DNA of 48,663 nucleotides from Paenibacillus phocaeensis (GCF_900021165.1 NZ_FCOQ01000010.1:1605-50267), one strand, 5' to 3'; positions 18,150 to 28,523 are shown, counted from the stretch's first letter. Notes: generated by a model from the sequence alone, not told the origin. Numbers and translations: made by a program.

Positions 18150-18335
18150 TTAGCCTTCGATTTCTTGAACCGATACCAAGTGGCTCACTTGATTAACCAT
18201 GCCGCGAATGGCCGGGTTGTCGTTGTGAACAACGGATTGGTTGATTTTGCGAAGACCCAATGTTTTCACGGTAGTACGTTGGTTCTCCGGACGACCGATC
18301 AAACTACGCACGAGGGTAATTTGCAGTTTAGCCAT
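18150..18335 (-). CDS. rpmD: 50S ribosomal protein L30
   Basis: This 61-residue protein reads [35 protein letters not shown], the complete bacterial L30 fold. It lies between rpsE (12 bases) and rplO in the spc operon order. Confidence 0.97.
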   Translation of the reverse strand: MAKLQITLVRSLIGRPENQRTTVKTLGLRKINQSVVHNDNPAIRGMVNQVSHLVSVQEIEG

Positions 18336-18347
18336 GAGATTCCCTCC

Positions 18348-18845
18348 TTAACCGAGAAGTTCTTCGACGGTTTTACCGCGCAATTTCGCAACATCTTCAG
18401 CGCGTTTCAGACGGGACAAGCCCTCCAAAGTCGCGTTGACCATGTTGATGGAATTCGAAGAACCCAAAGATTTAGTCAAAATGTCGCCTACGCCTGCCAG
18501 TTCGAGAACCGCACGAACCGGACCGCCAGCGATAACCCCGGTACCTTCAGATGCCGGTTTCAGCAGAACGCGGCCAGCTCCGAAGTGCCCGATTACTTGG
18601 TGAGGGATCGTAGTGCCTACAAGCGGAACATGCACAAGGTTTTTCTTCGCATCTTCGATGCCTTTGCGGATGGCATCAGGCACTTCGCCTGCTTTACCGA
18701 TCCCGGCGCCAACCCAGCCTTTGCCGTCGCCGACAACTACAAGCGCGCTGAAGCTAAAACGACGTCCGCCTTTAACTACTTTAGCTACGCGGTTAATGTT
18801 TACAACTCTTTCTGTCAGTTCTAAAGTGTTCGGATCTACACGCAA
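18348..18845 (-). CDS. rpsE: 30S ribosomal protein S5
   Basis: This 165-residue protein helps decoding fidelity and mRNA unwinding at the entry tunnel. It has the N-terminal double-stranded-RNA-binding domain ([29 protein letters not shown]) and the C-terminal [29 protein letters not shown] domain. The residues of the VKGGRRFSF loop where spectinomycin-resistance changes occur look wild type. Confidence 0.98.
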   Translation of the reverse strand: MRVDPNTLELTERVVNINRVAKVVKGGRRFSFSALVVVGDGKGWVGAGIGKAGEVPDAIRKGIEDAKKNLVHVPLVGTTIPHQVIGHFGAGRVLLKPASEGTGVIAGGPVRAVLELAGVGDILTKSLGSSNSINMVNATLEGLSRLKRAEDVAKLRGKTVEELLG

Positions 18846-18874
18846 GTCGTTAACCTCCTTTTAGTAATTATTTT

Positions 18875-19243
18875 TTAGAATTCCAGGCCTGCTTCGCGAG
18901 CTGCGTCAGCCAGCGCCTGAATCCGTCCATGGTACAAGTATCCTCCGCGGTCAAATACAACGTTCTTGACCCCTTTTTCTTGACCGCGTTTTGCGATCAA
19001 TTCGCCGACTTTGCGAGCGGATTCCACGTTGCCGCCATTGCCGATCGAACCGCTCAGTTCTTTATCGACGGTCGATGCGCTGGCCAGCGTTACCCCTGCC
19101 ACGTCGTCGATCAGTTGAGCGTAGATATGTTTGGAAGAACGGTATACGTTCAGTCTTGGACGAGCTGCCGTTCCTTGGACTTTTTTACGTACACGCAGAT
19201 GTCTTTTCAGACGTGCTTTGTTCTTATCACCTTTTGTAATCAT
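18875..19243 (-). CDS. rplR: 50S ribosomal protein L18
   Basis: This 122-residue 5S rRNA-binding protein is recognised by the basic N-terminus [29 protein letters not shown] and the C-terminal [24 protein letters not shown]. It lies between rplF and rpsE with 29 bases to rpsE. Confidence 0.98.
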   Translation of the reverse strand: MITKGDKNKARLKRHLRVRKKVQGTAARPRLNVYRSSKHIYAQLIDDVAGVTLASASTVDKELSGSIGNGGNVESARKVGELIAKRGQEKGVKNVVFDRGGYLYHGRIQALADAAREAGLEF

Positions 19244-19327
19244 GACTTCCCTTTCACTCCCTTCGGTTTACCACTATCGGACATTTCACTTCAAGACGCC
19301 AGAAGGCGAGGCACGTTAAGAAGAAGC

Positions 19328-19870
19328 TTATTTCTTCTTACCGGCTTTACCTTCCTTACGAATGATGCGTTCGCCTTCATACTTGATCCCTTTGCCTTTG
19401 TACGGCTCAGGTTCGCGGACGGAACGAATTTTAGCGGCGTATTCGCCTACGCGCTCTTTATTGATCCCTTTAACGATGATCTTCGTATTCGTAGGCACTT
19501 CAAATTCGATGCCCGCTTCCGGAGTGATTTCCACCGGGTGGGAGTAACCCACGTTCAGAACCAGTTTGTTGCCGGTCAAGCTTGCGCGGTAACCGACACC
19601 AACCAGCTCGAGCGATTTGGAGAAGCCTTCCGTTACCCCGCTGACCATGTTGCTCACAACGGAGCGGGTCGTGCCATGCAGGGAACGATGTAATTTATTG
19701 TCAGAAGGACGTTCAACGGAGATCACGTTGCCTTCAACCGATACTTTGATGTCCTTGTGAAGCTCGCGAGTCAAAGTGCCTTTCGGCCCTTTTACCGTAA
19801 TGACGCTATTATCAAGTGTGACATCCACACCACTTGGTACTGTAATTGGTTTGCGACCAATACGAGACAT
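19328..19870 (-). CDS. rplF: 50S ribosomal protein L6
   Basis: This 180-residue protein has two repeated alpha/beta domains, near the factor-binding centre and the sarcin-ricin loop. [19 protein letters not shown] and the C-terminal [28 protein letters not shown] identify it. An 84-base spacer follows before rplR. Confidence 0.98.
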   Translation of the reverse strand: MSRIGRKPITVPSGVDVTLDNSVITVKGPKGTLTRELHKDIKVSVEGNVISVERPSDNKLHRSLHGTTRSVVSNMVSGVTEGFSKSLELVGVGYRASLTGNKLVLNVGYSHPVEITPEAGIEFEVPTNTKIIVKGINKERVGEYAAKIRSVREPEPYKGKGIKYEGERIIRKEGKAGKKK

Positions 19871-19900
19871 TTATTGCACCTCCTTGTTATAAGACGTAAA

Positions 19901-20299
19901 TTACCAAACGTAGCAGACAACTTCGCCGCCGGCTTTGGACTGGCGCGCTTCTTTGTCCGTCATGACACCTTTGGAAGTGGAGATAATCGCGATACCCAAG
20001 CCGCCGAGGACACGAGGAACTTCATTGCTTTTCGTGTACACGCGAAGGCCTGGTTTACTGATTCTCTTAAGTCCAGAGATGACGCGTTCGTTGTTCGGGC
20101 CGTATTTCAGGAAAATACGGATGATCCCTTGTTTGTTATCCTCGATATATTCAGCGTCACGGATGAAACCTTCACGCTTCAGGATCTCAGCGATTTGTTT
20201 CTTGATCGTGGACGCAGGCAGTTCAACCGTCTCGTGACGCACCGTATTGGCGTTACGAATACGAGTAAGCATATCTGCAATTGGATCAGACATAGTCAT
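19901..20299 (-). CDS. rpsH: 30S ribosomal protein S8
   Basis: This 132-residue central-domain assembly protein begins [17 protein letters not shown] and ends [38 protein letters not shown] lies 9 bases before the ATG at 20299; the internal ATG at 20293 is a less likely start. In E. coli S8 is the spc-operon autoregulator, but no target site is evident here. Confidence 0.97.
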   Translation of the reverse strand: MTMSDPIADMLTRIRNANTVRHETVELPASTIKKQIAEILKREGFIRDAEYIEDNKQGIIRIFLKYGPNNERVISGLKRISKPGLRVYTKSNEVPRVLGGLGIAIISTSKGVMTDKEARQSKAGGEVVCYVW

Positions 20300-20330
20300 T
20301 AGTGTAAACCTCCTTCCCGTTGTTGATGGA

Positions 20331-20516
20331 TTACCAGCTTGCTTTTTTCACGCCAGGAATCTGGCCTTTATAAGCTAATTCACGGAAGCAAATTCTGCAA
20401 ATTTTGTACTTTTGCAATACCGAATGTGGGCGACCACAACGTTCACAACGGGTATAAGCCCGCACTTTGAATTTAGGTGTACGTTGTTGTTTAACTTTCA
20501 TTGAAGTTTTAGCCAC
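20331..20516 (-). CDS. rpsZ: 30S ribosomal protein S14, type Z (zinc-binding)
   Basis: This 61-residue short form of S14 has zinc ligands Cys24, Cys27, Cys40 and Cys43 in [23 protein letters not shown]. Zinc-free longer paralogues (rpsN2) exist in some Bacillales but are not in this window. It lies between rplE and rpsH. Confidence 0.97.
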   Translation of the reverse strand: MAKTSMKVKQQRTPKFKVRAYTRCERCGRPHSVLQKYKICRICFRELAYKGQIPGVKKASW

Positions 20517-20559
20517 TTAGCCTGACACCTCCTAAATAGTTTCGGAGAAAATGGACCTG

Positions 20560-21102
20560 TTACTTAGCAAACGGCATGCCGAGTTGCGTCAAGAGCTCGC
20601 GGGATTCTTCGTCAGTTTTCGCCGTTGTGACGATGACGATATCCATACCGCGCACTTTATCCACTTGATCGTATTCGATCTCAGGGAAAATCAGCTGCTC
20701 TTTCAGGCCCAGCGTATAGTTGCCGCGACCGTCGAATGCTTTCGTCGATACGCCGTGGAAGTCACGGACACGCGGAAGCGTTACATTAAACAGTTTGTCG
20801 AGAAAATGATACATGCGGTCACCGCGAAGCGTTACTTTCACGCCGATCGGCATGTTCTCACGCAGTTTAAATCCGGCGATGGATTTCTTCGCACGGGTGA
20901 TTACCGGCTTTTGGCCTGCGATCAGCTGCATGTCGTTCACTGCGGAATCAAGCACTTTGGAGTTCGCTACGGCGTCACCAACACCCATGTTGATAACAAC
21001 CTTCTCGATTTTCGGCACTTGCATTACCGTTGTATAGTTGAATTTTTGAACCAAAGCAGGTGTTACTTCGTTCAAAAAGCGTTCTTTCAATCTTGCTGCC
21101 AT
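20560..21102 (-). CDS. rplE: 50S ribosomal protein L5
   Basis: This 180-residue 5S rRNA-binding protein touches the P-site tRNA. Motifs: [45 protein letters not shown], and [26 protein letters not shown]. It starts 33 bases after rplX. Confidence 0.98.
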   Translation of the reverse strand: MAARLKERFLNEVTPALVQKFNYTTVMQVPKIEKVVINMGVGDAVANSKVLDSAVNDMQLIAGQKPVITRAKKSIAGFKLRENMPIGVKVTLRGDRMYHFLDKLFNVTLPRVRDFHGVSTKAFDGRGNYTLGLKEQLIFPEIEYDQVDKVRGMDIVIVTTAKTDEESRELLTQLGMPFAK

Positions 21103-21135
21103 GAATCATGGACCTCCTTTCTTAACGTTACTGGA

Positions 21136-21489
21136 TTAGTCGATTACTTCTCCGGATCTCTTCGCTACGCGAACTTTCTTGCCGTTGTCCAATACTTTGT
21201 AACCGATACGGGTTACTTTTCCGCTCTTCGGATCAACGTGCATGACGTTCGAAACGTGAATCGGAGCTTCTTTCTCGATGATGCCGCCTTGTGGGTTCAG
21301 CTGATTTGGTTTTTGATGTTTCTTCACCATGTTCACGCCTTCCACAAGCACGCGGTTTTCGCGAGGATAAGCGGCGATGACGCGGCCTTTTTTGCCTTTG
21401 TCTTTACCGGAAATCACGATCACCGTGTCGTCCTTCTTGACGTGCAGCTTATTGTTATGAGATTCAAGAATCTTCTTCAGTCTAGGCAC
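21136..21489 (-). CDS. rplX: 50S ribosomal protein L24
   Basis: This 117-residue assembly initiator has the KOW motif [35 protein letters not shown]. The start is a GTG preceded by AGGAGGTG. The conserved [21 protein letters not shown] supports full length. It lies between rplN and rplE. Confidence 0.97.
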   Translation of the reverse strand: MPRLKKILESHNNKLHVKKDDTVIVISGKDKGKKGRVIAAYPRENRVLVEGVNMVKKHQKPNQLNPQGGIIEKEAPIHVSNVMHVDPKSGKVTRIGYKVLDNGKKVRVAKRSGEVID

Positions 21490-21541
21490 TTGGTTTACAC
21501 CTCCTGTTAAATCGGGCTCCCCATTGGCTTACGGGGTGTTC

Positions 21542-21910
21542 TTAGATAACTTCCGGAGCCAAGGAAACGATCTTCATAAAGTCTTTGTCGCGAAGTTCAC
21601 GAGCAACTGGTCCGAAGATACGCGTTCCGCGCGGGCTCTTATCTTCTTTAACAACAACCGCTGCGTTCTCGTCAAATGCAATGTAGGAACCGTCTTTCCG
21701 ACGAACCGAACGTTTCGTACGAACGACAACCGCTCTGACTACATCCCCTTTTTTGACAACGCCGCCTGGTGTTGCTTGTTTGACGGAGCAAACGATCAAA
21801 TCTCCGATTTGTGCCGTACGACGACCCGTACCGCCCAAAACACGGATACACATCAGTTCCTTCGCGCCGGAGTTGTCAGCAACCTGCAAACGTGTAAATG
21901 GTTGAATCAT
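21542..21910 (-). CDS. rplN: 50S ribosomal protein L14
   Basis: This 122-residue protein reads [27 protein letters not shown] and contains [29 protein letters not shown]. It sits at the intersubunit face and binds the RsfS silencing factor in other bacteria. It is preceded by rpsQ. Confidence 0.98.
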   Translation of the reverse strand: MIQPFTRLQVADNSGAKELMCIRVLGGTGRRTAQIGDLIVCSVKQATPGGVVKKGDVVRAVVVRTKRSVRRKDGSYIAFDENAAVVVKEDKSPRGTRIFGPVARELRDKDFMKIVSLAPEVI

Positions 21911-21946
21911 GGATATTTCCTCCTTTCGGTCTAAGCTACCGTGCTA

Positions 21947-22210
21947 TTAAATGATAACCGCTTCTTCAACGACTTCAACGAGTCTCCAGCGTTTGTCTTT
22001 GGACAGCGGGCGAGTTTCAGCGATTTTGACGATATCTCCGATTTTCGCGGTGTTGTTCTCGTCATGCGCTTTGAATTTCTTCGTGTATTTAATGCGTTTG
22101 TGGTACAAATCATGCTTCTTGTAGGTTTCTACAGCAACAACGATCGTTTTGTCCATCTTGTCGCTGACGACTTTACCAATTTGCACTTTACGGCTGTTAC
22201 GTTCGCTCAT
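21947..22210 (-). CDS. rpsQ: 30S ribosomal protein S17
   Basis: This 87-residue OB-fold protein shows [33 protein letters not shown] and [25 protein letters not shown]. It lies 52 bases after rpmC. Confidence 0.98.
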   Translation of the reverse strand: MSERNSRKVQIGKVVSDKMDKTIVVAVETYKKHDLYHKRIKYTKKFKAHDENNTAKIGDIVKIAETRPLSKDKRWRLVEVVEEAVII

Positions 22211-22262
22211 GGTTAGCCTCCTTTCTGGACTTAGGCGCTTCGCTTAATGCGCTTGGCGCTTC

Positions 22263-22463
22263 TTAACTGATAATCCCAAGTTCTCTTTCACGGATAACGG
22301 TTTTAGCACGAGCTATTTCCTTACGCACATCGCGGATCCGAGTCGGGTTATCGAGTTGGCCGGTAGCCAACTGAAAACGGAGGTTAAAGAGTTCCTCTTT
22401 AAAACCTGCGATTTTTTGTTCGATTTCTGCAGTGGTTAAGTTGCGAAGTTCATTAGCTTTCAT
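22263..22463 (-). CDS. rpmC: 50S ribosomal protein L29
   Basis: This 66-residue helical hairpin at the exit tunnel binds trigger factor and SRP elsewhere. The ATG at 22463 ([17 protein letters not shown]) is preceded by GGGTGGTG. It overlaps the rplP stop by 11 bases, so the two are probably translated in a coupled way. The longer ORF starting 8 codons upstream is not needed. Confidence 0.97.
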   Translation of the reverse strand: MKANELRNLTTAEIEQKIAGFKEELFNLRFQLATGQLDNPTRIRDVRKEIARAKTVIRERELGIIS

Positions 22464-22887
22464 TTGCTTCACCACCCAATTCTTCACGTTTCACAAACTT
22501 CGTTTTGATCGGCAGTTTGTGGGCGGCAAGACGCATAGCTTCGCGTGCAATTTCCTCCGATACGCCAGCAAGCTCAAACATGATTTTGCCCGGCTTCACA
22601 ACTGCGACCCATTTCTCTACGTTACCTTTACCGCTACCCATCCGGACTTCAAGAGGCTTTTGAGTAATCGGCTTGTCAGGGAAAATCTTAATCCATACTT
22701 TACCGCCACGTTTGATGTAACGAGTCATCGCGATACGCGCTGCTTCGATTTGACGGTTCGTGATCCAAGTCGGCTCCAGAGCCTGCAGGCCGTATTCACC
22801 GAAGTTGAGTTCAGTGCCGCCTTTCGCTTGGCCTCTCATATTCCCGCGTTGTTGCTTGCGGTGTTTTACGCGTTTTGGTACCAACAT
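22453..22887 (-). CDS. rplP: 50S ribosomal protein L16
   Basis: This 144-residue protein helps form the A-site tRNA pocket. [15 protein letters not shown], the [29 protein letters not shown] core and [17 protein letters not shown] are diagnostic. Three bases separate it from rpsC, and its 3' end overlaps rpmC. Confidence 0.98.
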   Translation of the reverse strand: MLVPKRVKHRKQQRGNMRGQAKGGTELNFGEYGLQALEPTWITNRQIEAARIAMTRYIKRGGKVWIKIFPDKPITQKPLEVRMGSGKGNVEKWVAVVKPGKIMFELAGVSEEIAREAMRLAAHKLPIKTKFVKREELGGEANES

Positions 22888-22889
22888 GA

Positions 22890-23558
22890 TTAGTTGCCTC
22901 CTTCCTGAGCAGCTTGTTGTTTCTTAGCCGTAGGAAGAACCTCTCCACGATAGATCCATACTTTTACGCCGATGCGGCCGTAAGTCGTATGCGCTTCTGC
23001 CGTACCGTAATCGATGTCGGCGCGGAGCGTATGAAGTGGAACAGTTCCTTCACTGTAGCCTTCCGTACGAGCAATTTCAGCACCGCCGAGACGACCGCTG
23101 ACTGCCGTTTTAATCCCTTTCGCTCCCGAACGCATCGTTCTTTGAATCGCTTGTTTCAGCGCACGACGGAAAGAAACGCGACGTTCCAATTGTTGTGCGA
23201 TGCTTTCAGCAACGAGAATTGCGTCAAGATCAGGGTGTTTGATTTCCGAAATGTTGATGTGAACTTTTTTGCCGCCTGCGATTTTCGTAATTTCACCGCG
23301 CAGGTTTTCCACTTCCGAACCGCCTTTACCGATAACCATACCCGGCTTGGCTGTGTGGATCGTCACGTTCACACGATTTGCCGCTCTTTCAATCTCAATC
23401 CGAGATACCGCGGAGTCTTTCAGTTTATTTTTCAGGTGTTCACGAATTTTTACGTCTTCCAGCAAGAGATCACCAAAATCTTTGCCTGCGTACCATTTGG
23501 ATTCCCAATCACGGATAATCCCTACTCGTAATCCGACCGGATTTACCTTTTGGCCCAC
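22890..23558 (-). CDS. rpsC: 30S ribosomal protein S3
   Basis: This 222-residue mRNA-entry protein has a KH domain ([20 protein letters not shown]) and the C-terminal [29 protein letters not shown]. The start is the GTG at 23558 ([15 protein letters not shown]), because AAGGAGGG lies just upstream; the ORF open to 23630 merely reads through rplV's 3' end. Confidence 0.97.
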   Translation of the reverse strand: MGQKVNPVGLRVGIIRDWESKWYAGKDFGDLLLEDVKIREHLKNKLKDSAVSRIEIERAANRVNVTIHTAKPGMVIGKGGSEVENLRGEITKIAGGKKVHINISEIKHPDLDAILVAESIAQQLERRVSFRRALKQAIQRTMRSGAKGIKTAVSGRLGGAEIARTEGYSEGTVPLHTLRADIDYGTAEAHTTYGRIGVKVWIYRGEVLPTAKKQQAAQEGGN

Positions 23559-23571
23559 ACGTTTTCCCTCC

Positions 23572-23904
23572 TTATTTTTCGGATACCACCAAAGTAATGT
23601 GGCTGGTGCGTTTGTTGATCCGGCTAGCACGTCCCATTGCCCGCGGACGGAAACGTTTCATCGTCGGGCCTTGGTTTACGTAGGCTTGCGTAATCACCAA
23701 TTTATTTACATCCATAGAATAGTTATGTTCAGCATTGGCAATCGCCGAGTTCAAGAGCTTCTCCACGATCGGGGAAGCCGCCTTTGGCGTATGGCGGAGA
23801 ATCGCGATCGCGTCGCCAACTTGCTTACCGCGGATCAGGTCGATAACGAGCTGAGCTTTGCGGGGAGCAATACGAATCGATCTTGCATGTGCTTTAGCTT
23901 CCAT
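23572..23904 (-). CDS. rplV: 50S ribosomal protein L22
   Basis: This 110-residue protein lines the exit tunnel. It begins [28 protein letters not shown] and carries the long hairpin with [25 protein letters not shown], where macrolide-resistance changes occur in other species. Nothing unusual is seen there. Confidence 0.98.
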   Translation of the reverse strand: MEAKAHARSIRIAPRKAQLVIDLIRGKQVGDAIAILRHTPKAASPIVEKLLNSAIANAEHNYSMDVNKLVITQAYVNQGPTMKRFRPRAMGRASRINKRTSHITLVVSEK

Positions 23905-23942
23905 GTAGTATTACCTCCTCTCAAACGAAGAACTTATCGTTA

Positions 23943-24221
23943 TTAACGTCTCGTTTTCTTATCGTCATCCGTATGACCTTTGTAGGTCCGGGTTGGAGCA
24001 AATTCGCCCAGTTTATGTCCGACCATATCCTCGGTTACGTACACCGGTACATGCTTGCGGCCGTCATAAACACCAAACGTATGACCAATGAATTGCGGAT
24101 AGATCGTGGAGCGACGGGACCAAGTTTTGATCACGACTTTCTTGTTCGAAGCGCTCGCTTCTTCCACTTTCTTAAGCAGGTACCCATCGATAAAAGGGCC
24201 CTTTTTCAGACTGCGACTCAT
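23943..24221 (-). CDS. rpsS: 30S ribosomal protein S19
   Basis: This 92-residue protein forms a head complex with S13. [51 protein letters not shown] and the [16 protein letters not shown] end identify it. It follows rplB after 74 bases. Confidence 0.98.
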   Translation of the reverse strand: MSRSLKKGPFIDGYLLKKVEEASASNKKVVIKTWSRRSTIYPQFIGHTFGVYDGRKHVPVYVTEDMVGHKLGEFAPTRTYKGHTDDDKKTRR

Positions 24222-24295
24222 TCATTTATCCTCCCTTCGCAATGCGCTGCAAGTTACGGTTCGTTCATGCCGCGAAGTGATCCGCGAAATGCGGA

Positions 24296-25126
24296 TTACT
24301 TCGTACGACGGCGAACGATATATTTATCAGAAGCTTTGCCTTTTTTACGCGTTTTGTAACCCAGGGTCGGTTTGCCCCAAGGAGACAACGGAGATTTACG
24401 GCCGATCGGAGCGCGACCTTCACCACCACCGTGAGGGTGATCGTTCGGGTTCATGACGACACCGCGCACTTCCGGACGTTGTCCGAGCCAGCGGCTGCGT
24501 CCCGCTTTACCGATTTTCACAAGCTCGTGGTCACCGTTACCTACGGAACCGATCGTTGCGCGGCAAACTTTCAGGACTTTACGAACTTCGCCGGAAGACA
24601 GGCGGATCGTTACGTATTTATCCTCTTTACCGAGCAATTGAGCTTCCGTACCGGCAGCACGCACGAGTTGTCCGCCTTTGCCAGGTTTCAGCTCGATGTT
24701 GTGGATTACAGTACCCACCGGGATGTTCTCCAGCGGCATAGCGTTACCGATTTTGATATCGGAACCTGCGCCGGATTCGATCACGTCGCCCACTTTCAAG
24801 CCTTTCGGAGCGATGATGTAGCGTTTCTCACCATCGGCATAATGGATCAAAGCGATGTTCGAAGTCCGGTTCGGATCGTATTCGATCGTAGCAACGCGGC
24901 CTGGAATTCCATCTTTGTTCCGTTTGAAGTCGATGATGCGGTATTTACGTTTATGTCCGCCGCCGTGGTGACGAACAGTGATTTTACCTTGGTTGTTGCG
25001 GCCAGCCGTTTTGCTCAGCGGCGCAAGCAAAGATTTCTCCGGCTGATCCGTCGTAATTTCTTCGAAGGTCGATACGCTCATAGCGCGTCTTGCCGGGGAT
25101 GTCGGTTTGTACTTTTTAATTGGCAC
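24296..25126 (-). CDS. rplB: 50S ribosomal protein L2
   Basis: This 276-residue protein is needed for subunit association and peptidyl transfer. It starts with GTG ([17 protein letters not shown]) after a GGAGGG site. The conserved [38 protein letters not shown] segment carries the functionally important His. It lies between rplW and rpsS. Confidence 0.98.
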   Translation of the reverse strand: MPIKKYKPTSPARRAMSVSTFEEITTDQPEKSLLAPLSKTAGRNNQGKITVRHHGGGHKRKYRIIDFKRNKDGIPGRVATIEYDPNRTSNIALIHYADGEKRYIIAPKGLKVGDVIESGAGSDIKIGNAMPLENIPVGTVIHNIELKPGKGGQLVRAAGTEAQLLGKEDKYVTIRLSSGEVRKVLKVCRATIGSVGNGDHELVKIGKAGRSRWLGQRPEVRGVVMNPNDHPHGGGEGRAPIGRKSPLSPWGKPTLGYKTRKKGKASDKYIVRRRTK

Positions 25127-25154
25127 GAGATTTCCCTCCTTACTTTAAACGATT

Positions 25155-25445
25155 TTATACCGATTCAAAGAATTGAAGCGGCTTGCTGTCCGCCGTCAAT
25201 GTAACAAAAGCTTTCTTCCATTCGGGAGTGTATCCGGAGTAGCGTCCGTAACGTTTCAGCTTCCCAGGAACACGCAGGGTGTTTACGTTCTTCACCTTCA
25301 CGCCGAAAATCGATTCAACAGCTTGCTTGATTTCGGTTTTGTTGGCACGAAGATCTACTTCGAAAACATACTTCAGATCGTTCATGTATTCCGTAGACCG
25401 TTCCGTAATCACCGGGCGTTTGATAATATCGCGAGGATCTTTCAT
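25155..25445 (-). CDS. rplW: 50S ribosomal protein L23
   Basis: This 96-residue tunnel-exit protein is a docking site for SRP and trigger factor. The sequence shows [16 protein letters not shown] and [30 protein letters not shown]. Its first base overlaps the last base of rplD. Confidence 0.98.
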   Translation of the reverse strand: MKDPRDIIKRPVITERSTEYMNDLKYVFEVDLRANKTEIKQAVESIFGVKVKNVNTLRVPGKLKRYGRYSGYTPEWKKAFVTLTADSKPLQFFESV

Positions 25446-26068
25446 TACGCGAGCACCTCCTCTACCTTCTGAACTGCTTCTTTCGTAATGATCAGTTTGT
25501 CGTGCGTCAGCACGTCAAGAACATTAATGCCGTCTGCCGCTACGAATTTAACGCCTGGAATGTTGCGTGCGGAGAGCGCCAAGTTGTCGTCATAGCTAGG
25601 AGCCACGACCAACGCTTTGCGTTCCACTTTCAGGTTGTTCAAAATCGCTGCGAATTCCTTCGTTTTAGGGGCGTTCATCGCAAGAGCGTCCAATACGATG
25701 ATGTCCTGATCGATCACTTTCGACGAAAGCGCCGATTTGATCGCCAAACGACGAACTTTCTTAGGCAGTTTGTAGGAATAGCTGCGCGGAGTTGGTCCGA
25801 ATACCGTGCCGCCGCCTTTCCATTGAGGAGCGCGGATCGAACCTTGACGCGCACGGCCCGTACCTTTTTGTTTCCAAGGCTTACGGCCGCCGCCACGAAC
25901 TTCGGAGCGTCCTTTGACTTTATGCGTACCGAAACGCAGGGAAGCGCGCTGCATCACTACAGCTTCATGAAGAACATGCGTGTTCGGCTCAATTCCGAAT
26001 ACGGCATCGTTCAATTCCACTTCGCCTACTTGGCTACCGCTAATATTGAAAAGTGCTACTTTTGGCAT
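25445..26068 (-). CDS. rplD: 50S ribosomal protein L4
   Basis: This 207-residue protein has a tunnel loop with [41 protein letters not shown], typical L4. In E. coli L4 represses its own S10 operon, but in Firmicutes this is not general. It lies between rplC and rplW with a one-base overlap to the latter. Confidence 0.98.
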   Translation of the reverse strand: MPKVALFNISGSQVGEVELNDAVFGIEPNTHVLHEAVVMQRASLRFGTHKVKGRSEVRGGGRKPWKQKGTGRARQGSIRAPQWKGGGTVFGPTPRSYSYKLPKKVRRLAIKSALSSKVIDQDIIVLDALAMNAPKTKEFAAILNNLKVERKALVVAPSYDDNLALSARNIPGVKFVAADGINVLDVLTHDKLIITKEAVQKVEEVLA

Positions 26069-26096
26069 TTGTTGTTCCTCCTTTCTTGAGGGCTAC

Positions 26097-26720
26097 TTAT
26101 TTCTTAATGGTTTGTTTGATTTTTACGAAGCTGTTTTTAGGACCTGGAATCGAGCCTTTAACAAGCAGTACGTTGCGTTCTGCATCCACGCGCACGATTT
26201 CGAGGTTTTGGATCGTTACGGTTTCGCTACCCATATGTCCTGGAAGGTGTTTGCCTTTCGGAACACGGTTCGCCTGAATGGAACCCATCGAACCCGGTCT
26301 GCGATGGTAACGGGAACCGTGAGCCATCGGGCCGCGGCTTTGTCCCCAGCGTTTGATAACGCCTTGGAACCCTTTACCCTTCGAAATACCTGTTACGTCA
26401 ACAAATTCGCCTTCAGCAAAAATATCGACTTTGACCTCTTGGCCAACCTCGTATCCTGCCAAATCAACACCGCGAATTTCGCGAACGTAGCGCTTAGGCG
26501 TTGCGCCTGCTTTCTTCGCATGCCCAACTTCCGGTTTGTTTGCTCTTGCTTCCTTCTTATCGGCATAACCGATTTGGATCGCTTCATAGCCGTCATTCTC
26601 CAGATCTTTCTTCTGCAGAACCACGTTAGAGCTTGCCTCAATAACCGTTACGGGAATGACATTCCCCTCCGGAGTAAACACTTGAGTCATTCCAAGTTTT
26701 TTCCCTAAGATACCTTTCAT
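26097..26720 (-). CDS. rplC: 50S ribosomal protein L3
   Basis: This 207-residue assembly initiator begins [19 protein letters not shown] and has the peptidyl-transferase-proximal finger [27 protein letters not shown]. Residues near the tip look wild type. It lies 46 bases after rpsJ. Confidence 0.98.
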   Translation of the reverse strand: MKGILGKKLGMTQVFTPEGNVIPVTVIEASSNVVLQKKDLENDGYEAIQIGYADKKEARANKPEVGHAKKAGATPKRYVREIRGVDLAGYEVGQEVKVDIFAEGEFVDVTGISKGKGFQGVIKRWGQSRGPMAHGSRYHRRPGSMGSIQANRVPKGKHLPGHMGSETVTIQNLEIVRVDAERNVLLVKGSIPGPKNSFVKIKQTIKK

Positions 26721-26766
26721 GTTGACACCTCTTTTCCTTTCCTGGTTACCTTACATATAGTAGGTA

Positions 26767-27177
<411 letters not shown>

Positions 27178-27212
27178 TCACATCATCGCAACGTCACAGA
27201 ACAACATTCACT

Positions 27213-27241
27213 ATTATATAGAAAAGATAGGCGGAATGCAA
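27213..27241 (-). promoter_or_regulatory. sigma-A promoter of the S10 operon
   Basis: On the minus strand TTGCAT (27241-27236) and a perfect TATAAT (27218-27213) are separated by 17 bases. The start would be near 27206, giving a leader of about 130 bases before rpsJ. The S10 cluster therefore does not depend on read-through from tuf, which ends in a strong terminator. Confidence 0.8.
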
Positions 27242-27291
27242 GCATAAAATCTAAAGGTTCCGCTTGCCATCCCGCCTGCCGCGGACGGCAC

Positions 27292-27323
27292 AAAAAAAGC
27301 GCGCATCCAAGGCCCAGCGCTTC
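27292..27323 (-). terminator. terminator-like hairpin after the chemoreceptor remnant
   Basis: AGCGC and GCGCT flank a partly paired arm, and on the minus strand a run of seven T residues follows. It stands just downstream of the recognisable receptor fragment and may be that gene's old terminator. Confidence 0.5.
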
Positions 27324-27335
27324 ATGATGGTTTAT

Positions 27336-27497
27336 AATTCCGTGGTCCCCCGCTCTCGCCGCTTTAATGGAAGCATTCAGCGACAGCAGCTTGATCTGAC
27401 CGGCAATTTCGTTCACCGCAGTTACGCGGGCTTCAACATATTTCGCATCCGGACTTTCAATGGCTAGAAGATGCGTGCTTAGCTGGGCACGCAGCGA
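27336..27497 (-). pseudogene. remnant of a methyl-accepting chemotaxis protein signalling domain
   Basis: In frame on the minus strand, the segment VNEIAGQIKLLSLNASIKAARAGDHG closely resembles the conserved hairpin tip of chemoreceptor signalling domains ([23 protein letters not shown]). About 30 preceding residues are less recognisable, and the similarity stops abruptly after AGDHGI, where the family would read GRGFAVVA. It has no ribosome site, no sensory region and no full helical bundle, so I call it a fossil. It lies between two hairpins in the tuf-rpsJ island. Confidence 0.7.
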
Positions 27498-27533
27498 AAC
27501 AAAAAGCCGCTTCCCGTAAAGCGGGAAACAGCT
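27497..27533 (-). terminator. terminator of the secreted protein-membrane protein pair
   Basis: AGCCGCTTCCCG (27505-27516) pairs with CGGGAAACAGCT (27522-27533) with two non-Watson-Crick (A-C or G-T) positions. On the minus strand it is followed by TTTTTGTTTC. It begins 8 bases after the small membrane protein's stop codon. Confidence 0.75.
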
Positions 27534-27540
27534 CTTTGCT

Positions 27541-27783
27541 TTAGGCTGTGTTATCTTTGTCACCAAACTTAAAGCCCGTCCATTTATGGTTGACATTTCG
27601 AAGAAATCCTACACCTAAAATTAAAACCGAAATAATTAGCTCGATGATTGTTACGGAGTATAATAATCCGCTTAGATCCACAACGTCACTACGGCTAATA
27701 GCTCTACGAAACGCATCCGCTTCAGAAAACAAAAGAAACTGAAAAAGAGTAAAAAACAACAATTGAATACCAAATTTGATCAT
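27541..27783 (-). CDS. small two-helix membrane protein coupled to the secreted protein
   Basis: I do not recognise this 80-residue protein. It has two hydrophobic segments (about 4-19, FGIQLLFFTLFQFLLF, and 42-63, LLYSVTIIELIISVLILGVGFL). A charged loop (EADAFRRAISRSDVVD) lies between them, and a short basic/acidic tail follows. Its ATG overlaps the stop of the secreted-protein gene as ATGA, so translation is almost certainly coupled. The four-codon upstream extension is not needed. An accessory or protective (immunity) role for the secreted partner is a guess from this arrangement. The gene is AT-rich compared with the ribosomal genes around it. Confidence 0.75.
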   Translation of the reverse strand: MIKFGIQLLFFTLFQFLLFSEADAFRRAISRSDVVDLSGLLYSVTIIELIISVLILGVGFLRNVNHKWTGFKFGDKDNTA

Positions 27784-28523
27784 TCTTCTACCCACTCGTA
27801 TACTCCATCAGGAACGTTTTTCTTCAACAAATTATTGTAAATTGATTTTGGGGAATAGGTATCAACCCAAACTTCTTCCATTTTAGTATCAGGAGCAGAA
27901 TATCTACCTTTCATCCATTTTTGAGAATAACCCCATGAGTTCTTCATAATTGGATAATAAGTCATATACATGGTTTTTCCAGCTGGAACATTCATGGTCA
28001 CCGAATCAGATGCACTGTACTTATTTGTCCATGAACCTCCCAATGCGACTGTCACTGCTTCTTTAAATTTACCACTCACATCTAAGTTGATCGACCATTC
28101 ACTTGAACTACTATATGAGAAAGTATGGGATTGAGTGATTGAGCTGCTATTTTTCCATTGTTGCGTTATCCTTTGTTTTAAACTTGGTCGATGGGCGTTT
28201 TCATTATATCCCCTTTGTTCATAAGTATAATAATAAGTAACCGTGTTGGGACTTTTCTCACTTTTATTTTGATTTTGCGATTTTTGTAAGGGGGATCTTT
28301 GCATGGCAAGTTCTCTTTTGAGACTCATCATTTTTTGCTCTTCTATAACCTTCTGATTTACATAATCTTGAGCAGCCTCCCCTTCAAGTATTGTTGATTT
28401 CCCATCAATAACAATTTCAACTTTTATTGTCTTAGGAGCTTTACTTTCTTCTGCATTAACTGTAGCTGTCATACATTGAGCTAATACAACCAAAAAGAGA
28501 GCCAAGGACAATATTTTTCTCAT
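27780..28523 (-). CDS. secreted protein of unknown function with a Ser/Thr-rich beta-strand region
   Basis: I do not recognise this 247-residue protein. Residues 1-24 form a signal peptide ending VNA before EES; the nearby LAQC is not a good lipobox. A charged stretch (about 30-75) and a Gln/Lys/Ser-rich linker (75-92) follow. Residues 126-190 alternate polar and hydrophobic positions (SITQSHTFSYSSSSEWSINL, then GGSWTNKYSASDSV, then VPAGKTMYMTYYP). This pattern recalls the insertion strands of ETX/MTX2-aerolysin-type pore formers, but this is only a resemblance. A Trp/Tyr-rich C-terminus follows. AAAGGTGG precedes the ATG. It is AT-rich (sampled lines about 30-40% GC) and inserted between tuf and rpsJ. 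Confidence 0.85.
   Translation of the reverse strand: MRKILSLALFLVVLAQCMTATVNAEESKAPKTIKVEIVIDGKSTILEGEAAQDYVNQKVIEEQKMMSLKRELAMQRSPLQKSQNQNKSEKSPNTVTYYYTYEQRGYNENAHRPSLKQRITQQWKNSSSITQSHTFSYSSSSEWSINLDVSGKFKEAVTVALGGSWTNKYSASDSVTMNVPAGKTMYMTYYPIMKNSWGYSQKWMKGRYSAPDTKMEEVWVDTYSPKSIYNNLLKKNVPDGVYEWVEE

Noticed and set aside
27183..27596. A complete 137-residue protein at the chemoreceptor remnant
   Set aside because: The frame runs through two hairpins and the S10 promoter and lacks a ribosome site. Only the central segment is receptor-like, so it is listed as a pseudogene.
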